Source: a bacterium | GTDB taxonomy: Bacteria > T1Sed10-126 | Assembly (NCBI GenBank): GCA_003554945.1 | Contig: PWHN01000058.1 | Coordinates: 1 to 7,668 of the forward strand | Direction of reading: 5' to 3' | DNA: 7,668 nucleotides | Shown here: positions 5,708-7,668 of the stretch, piece by piece | Layout of the letters: each line of letters opens with the position of its first letter | Position numbering within the stretch: the first letter of the stretch is position 1 | Translations under genes and position numbers: made by a program | The notes under the pieces: model-generated | The model's input: the letters and a program-made list of their open reading frames with translations, nothing else | What the model was told of the DNA's origin: nothing | The model's database searches: none

Positions 5708-6853
5708 GTGATAGAATTTGTAGACAAAATAAAAAAGACCGAGGTTGAAATTATGGGATTGTTAGCAGGATTATATGAGCCCGAAAAAAACAAGCTTTAC
5801 CCGCCCGGTGAAATGGGGGCTAATGGAGCGGAAGAAGCTTATCTTCGGGCGGTGTATGACTATGAAATACTGGCCGAGACCCACAATATAAAGAGTGCTT
5901 TCCAGGGATGGGCAGAGCAGGGCATAAGATCTTTTATTGATCTGCTCCCCGTGGAATCACCAGAAAATTTAGAGGCTGAATGCGGCCCGAGTAGCTGTGA
6001 TTCACTCTGGGGGCGACCAGAAATACTATATAAAAACGAGCAGACTCTACAAAACGGAACAGTATTTGACCGGGTCGCGGTGTTACTCATCGGGCTGGCC
6101 CTGGAAAGTGGAGCCGAGGGGATCACAGGCGTTTTCAGGGATTGGAAGTTAATTAAGGCATTTGATAAAAATATCTCGAAAAAAGGAATCAGGGCAAAGG
6201 TTTTTGCTCCACAGAATGTTGTTGGGTCAGTTTATGAACCAGAAAATCTGATATTGAAGAAGCTGTCGGTACCGACAAGTGAAGCTTTTAAGAGAAGCCG
6301 GCAGATTGAAGCAGATAATTTTTACAACGTTACACCGGGATACAATCCTTACAGTCGCGAAGCTTATAAAACAATCGCTTATGAAATCTTTTTACAGCAG
6401 GGGAGGGTTCCCGAACGGATATATTTACCAATAGGCGAGGGCGACGTCATAAGTGGTATATGGGAGGGATTCGAAGAATTACGTATTATTGGCTGGAGTA
6501 AGAGTCAGCCCAAGATTTTTGCCATACTTTCGCCGGGGGATGAAGCACGAGCGAGATGGCTGGAAAGAGCACTTGACAAAGAAAAGCAAACAGTAAATTC
6601 CGAGTTGAGCGATTCTGGTCGAGGGATGTTTGACCTTCATTTCGCTGCTCAGGCGCTGCAACGCAGTGGTGGAGGTATTGTCAAAATCTCACGTGAAGAG
6701 CTGCGCCGGGCCGAACAGGAGAGTGCTTTTGCAGCGACCGGTCAGACAGTGTCGGCAGAATTTCATGCGGCTTACAACGTGGAAAATAATGAAAAGGCAG
6801 AGAGGGTAGTTTTTGTGGATACCGGCAAAGAAATGGTTCGGGAAAGAAAGTAA
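5708..6853 (+). CDS. PLP fold-type-II (threonine synthase-like) protein lacking the cofactor lysine; probable pseudoenzyme
   Basis: The framework of threonine synthase and its relatives can be followed through most of this 381-aa protein. Near residue 117, GTVFDRVAV aligns with the usual GSFKDRG-A block, followed by LALESGAEGIT. Further on come FYNVTPGYNPYSREAYKTIAYEI (205-227) and PIGEGDVISGIWEGFEEL (241-258). The C-terminal part has SGGGIVKISREEL (320-332) and VVFVDTG (367-373). The cofactor parts are altered. The Schiff-base Lys is Phe120, the SGN-type loop that holds PLP is replaced by GVFRDW (141-146), and the glycine-rich phosphate loop GNGG is GEGD (243-246). Ordinary PLP chemistry is therefore unlikely; a binding, scaffolding or structural role is inferred. 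The GTG at 5708 is used here; an ATG at 5753 with GAGG 8 nt upstream is an equally good start. An endonuclease III-like gene follows after 5 bp, so the two are probably co-transcribed. Databases may label it a threonine synthase. Confidence 0.8.
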   Translation: MIEFVDKIKKTEVEIMGLLAGLYEPEKNKLYPPGEMGANGAEEAYLRAVYDYEILAETHNIKSAFQGWAEQGIRSFIDLLPVESPENLEAECGPSSCDSLWGRPEILYKNEQTLQNGTVFDRVAVLLIGLALESGAEGITGVFRDWKLIKAFDKNISKKGIRAKVFAPQNVVGSVYEPENLILKKLSVPTSEAFKRSRQIEADNFYNVTPGYNPYSREAYKTIAYEIFLQQGRVPERIYLPIGEGDVISGIWEGFEELRIIGWSKSQPKIFAILSPGDEARARWLERALDKEKQTVNSELSDSGRGMFDLHFAAQALQRSGGGIVKISREELRRAEQESAFAATGQTVSAEFHAAYNVENNEKAERVVFVDTGKEMVRERK

Positions 6854-6858
6854 TATAA

Positions 6859-7650
6859 ATGCGCTGGTTATCCCGAAACGACAGTCGTATTAGAAAGCTC
6901 ATTGAAATCCTGGAGCAAATTTATGGCTGCCGTCAGCGTCGGCAGGGACTTGATTTAACCCAGGTTATAGTGCTAACGGTATTGAGTCAGAACACGACGG
7001 ACGTAAACTCGCGTCGTGGTTATTTTAATCTCTTAAAAGAGCATCCACCGGCGGCCGGTGTCCCGGAAGAGATAAAAGATAGCGGCTGGGACATCCGGGT
7101 CGTGGATTCAGCAAAAGAACTGCCACCGCCAGATTGGAAGAGTGTTCGTAAAAGCGATCAGAAATCACTTGAGAGTGCGATAGCACCGGCAGGCCTTCAA
7201 AAATCAAAGGCGGCGACAATCCGGGCGGTTTTAGACTGGCAGGACAACTTACCAGAAGAACCCGGCAGATATTTAGCTGACTTGCCGGAGGATGAAGGGA
7301 TAAAATGTTTGACTGAAATTAAAGGACTGGGTGTTAAGACAGCAGCAGTTGTGTTGATGGAGACAACGGAAGCTGACGTTTGTCCGGTTGACACACATGT
7401 CAATAGAATCTGCCGGCGGCTAAAACTGGTCGAATACGACGGGCCCAGCCGGGAGAAGCTTTTCGGGGAGCTTCAACCGCTAATTCCCTCCGGTGAGGGT
7501 TACAACCTGCATCACAACCTGCTAAGCTTCGGCCGGACGATTTGCAAAGCGCGGGACCCGAGGTGTGGCGACTGTCCGATCAAACAAATCTGTTGGGACA
7601 GGAGGGTGAGAAAGGAAGGAGAGGAACTAAAGCTTAAATTTCCAGGGTAA
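6859..7650 (+). CDS. Endonuclease III-like HhH-GPD DNA glycosylase with [4Fe-4S] cluster
   Basis: This is a base-excision repair protein of the endonuclease III superfamily, which removes damaged bases and can nick at the resulting abasic site. Visible elements are the N-terminal helix block VIVLTVLSQNTTDVNS (36-51), and the helix-hairpin-helix EIKGLGVKTAAVVL (153-166) with Lys160 at the catalytic-lysine position. VDTHVNRICRRL (177-188) follows, with Asp178 the catalytic aspartate. The C-terminal cluster motif is C-X6-C-X2-C-X5-C, with Cys229/236/239/245. It is 263 aa against 211 for E. coli Nth. Part of the excess is an insertion at about residues 62-104, so it is a divergent subgroup rather than classical Nth. 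The ATG lies 5 bp after the upstream stop, with only a weak AAAGAAAG ribosome site, suggesting coupled translation. The substrate is not predictable from sequence. Confidence 0.92.
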   Translation: MRWLSRNDSRIRKLIEILEQIYGCRQRRQGLDLTQVIVLTVLSQNTTDVNSRRGYFNLLKEHPPAAGVPEEIKDSGWDIRVVDSAKELPPPDWKSVRKSDQKSLESAIAPAGLQKSKAATIRAVLDWQDNLPEEPGRYLADLPEDEGIKCLTEIKGLGVKTAAVVLMETTEADVCPVDTHVNRICRRLKLVEYDGPSREKLFGELQPLIPSGEGYNLHHNLLSFGRTICKARDPRCGDCPIKQICWDRRVRKEGEELKLKFPG

Positions 7651-7668
7651 AATTTTGCAGTGTAGTCG

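Noticed and set aside
1031-7666. A 12-bp inverted match, ACTACACTGCAA at 1031-1042 and TTGCAGTGTAGT at 7655-7666, near the two ends of the main gene block
   Set aside because: A few 12-bp matches are expected by chance in a window of this size. The first copy overlaps the end of rnfA, and no target duplication or mobile gene accompanies the pair.

Overview
The window looks like chromosomal DNA from an anaerobic bacterium. The rnfC-D-G-E-A gene order and protein lengths resemble those of Bacillota such as Clostridia or Halanaerobiales. That placement is an inference from operon layout and protein style, with low confidence below phylum level.

Layout. (1) Positions 1-870, minus strand: a higB-higA type II toxin-antitoxin module in visibly AT-richer DNA. 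It has a near-perfect 25-bp palindromic operator and a TTGACA promoter element upstream, and small hairpins beyond higA. (2) Positions 1032-5423, minus strand: five subunits of the Rnf ion-translocating ferredoxin:NAD+ oxidoreductase, in the order rnfC, rnfD, rnfG, rnfE, rnfA. Three junctions (C/D, D/G, E/A) are stop/start overlaps of the TGATG or TAATG type, so the operon is very compact. The exception is the rnfG-rnfE gap of about 380 bp. It holds a 237-bp non-autonomous mobile element (2314-2550) with perfect 15-bp terminal inverted repeats and a perfect 8-bp target duplication, TTACAAAA. The inside of the element is a set of nested inverted repeats that could fold as a branched RNA or cruciform. 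The expected last gene, rnfB, is not in the window; the toxin-antitoxin module occupies the place after rnfA where it normally lies. (3) Positions 5424-5707: a divergent intergenic region with short imperfect tandem repeats. (4) Positions 5708-7650, plus strand: a two-gene unit. The first gene encodes a protein with the threonine-synthase-like (PLP fold type II) framework, but the cofactor lysine and the other cofactor motifs are replaced, so it looks like a pseudoenzyme. Five bases later comes an endonuclease III-like base-excision glycosylase with catalytic Lys and Asp and a four-cysteine [4Fe-4S] motif.

How the parts fit. Rnf couples electron transfer from reduced ferredoxin to NAD+ to Na+ or H+ export. 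RnfC is the NADH-side subunit, RnfD and RnfG carry covalent FMN, and RnfA and RnfE are the membrane pair. RnfB, the ferredoxin-side subunit, must be encoded elsewhere if the complex works. The mobile element splits the operon into rnfCDG and rnfEA, so rnfEA is either expressed by read-through across a strong fold or from a promoter at or beyond the element end; weak candidates for such promoters are visible. The points most worth following up are the structured element, the degenerate PLP-fold protein paired with a DNA glycosylase, and the missing rnfB.
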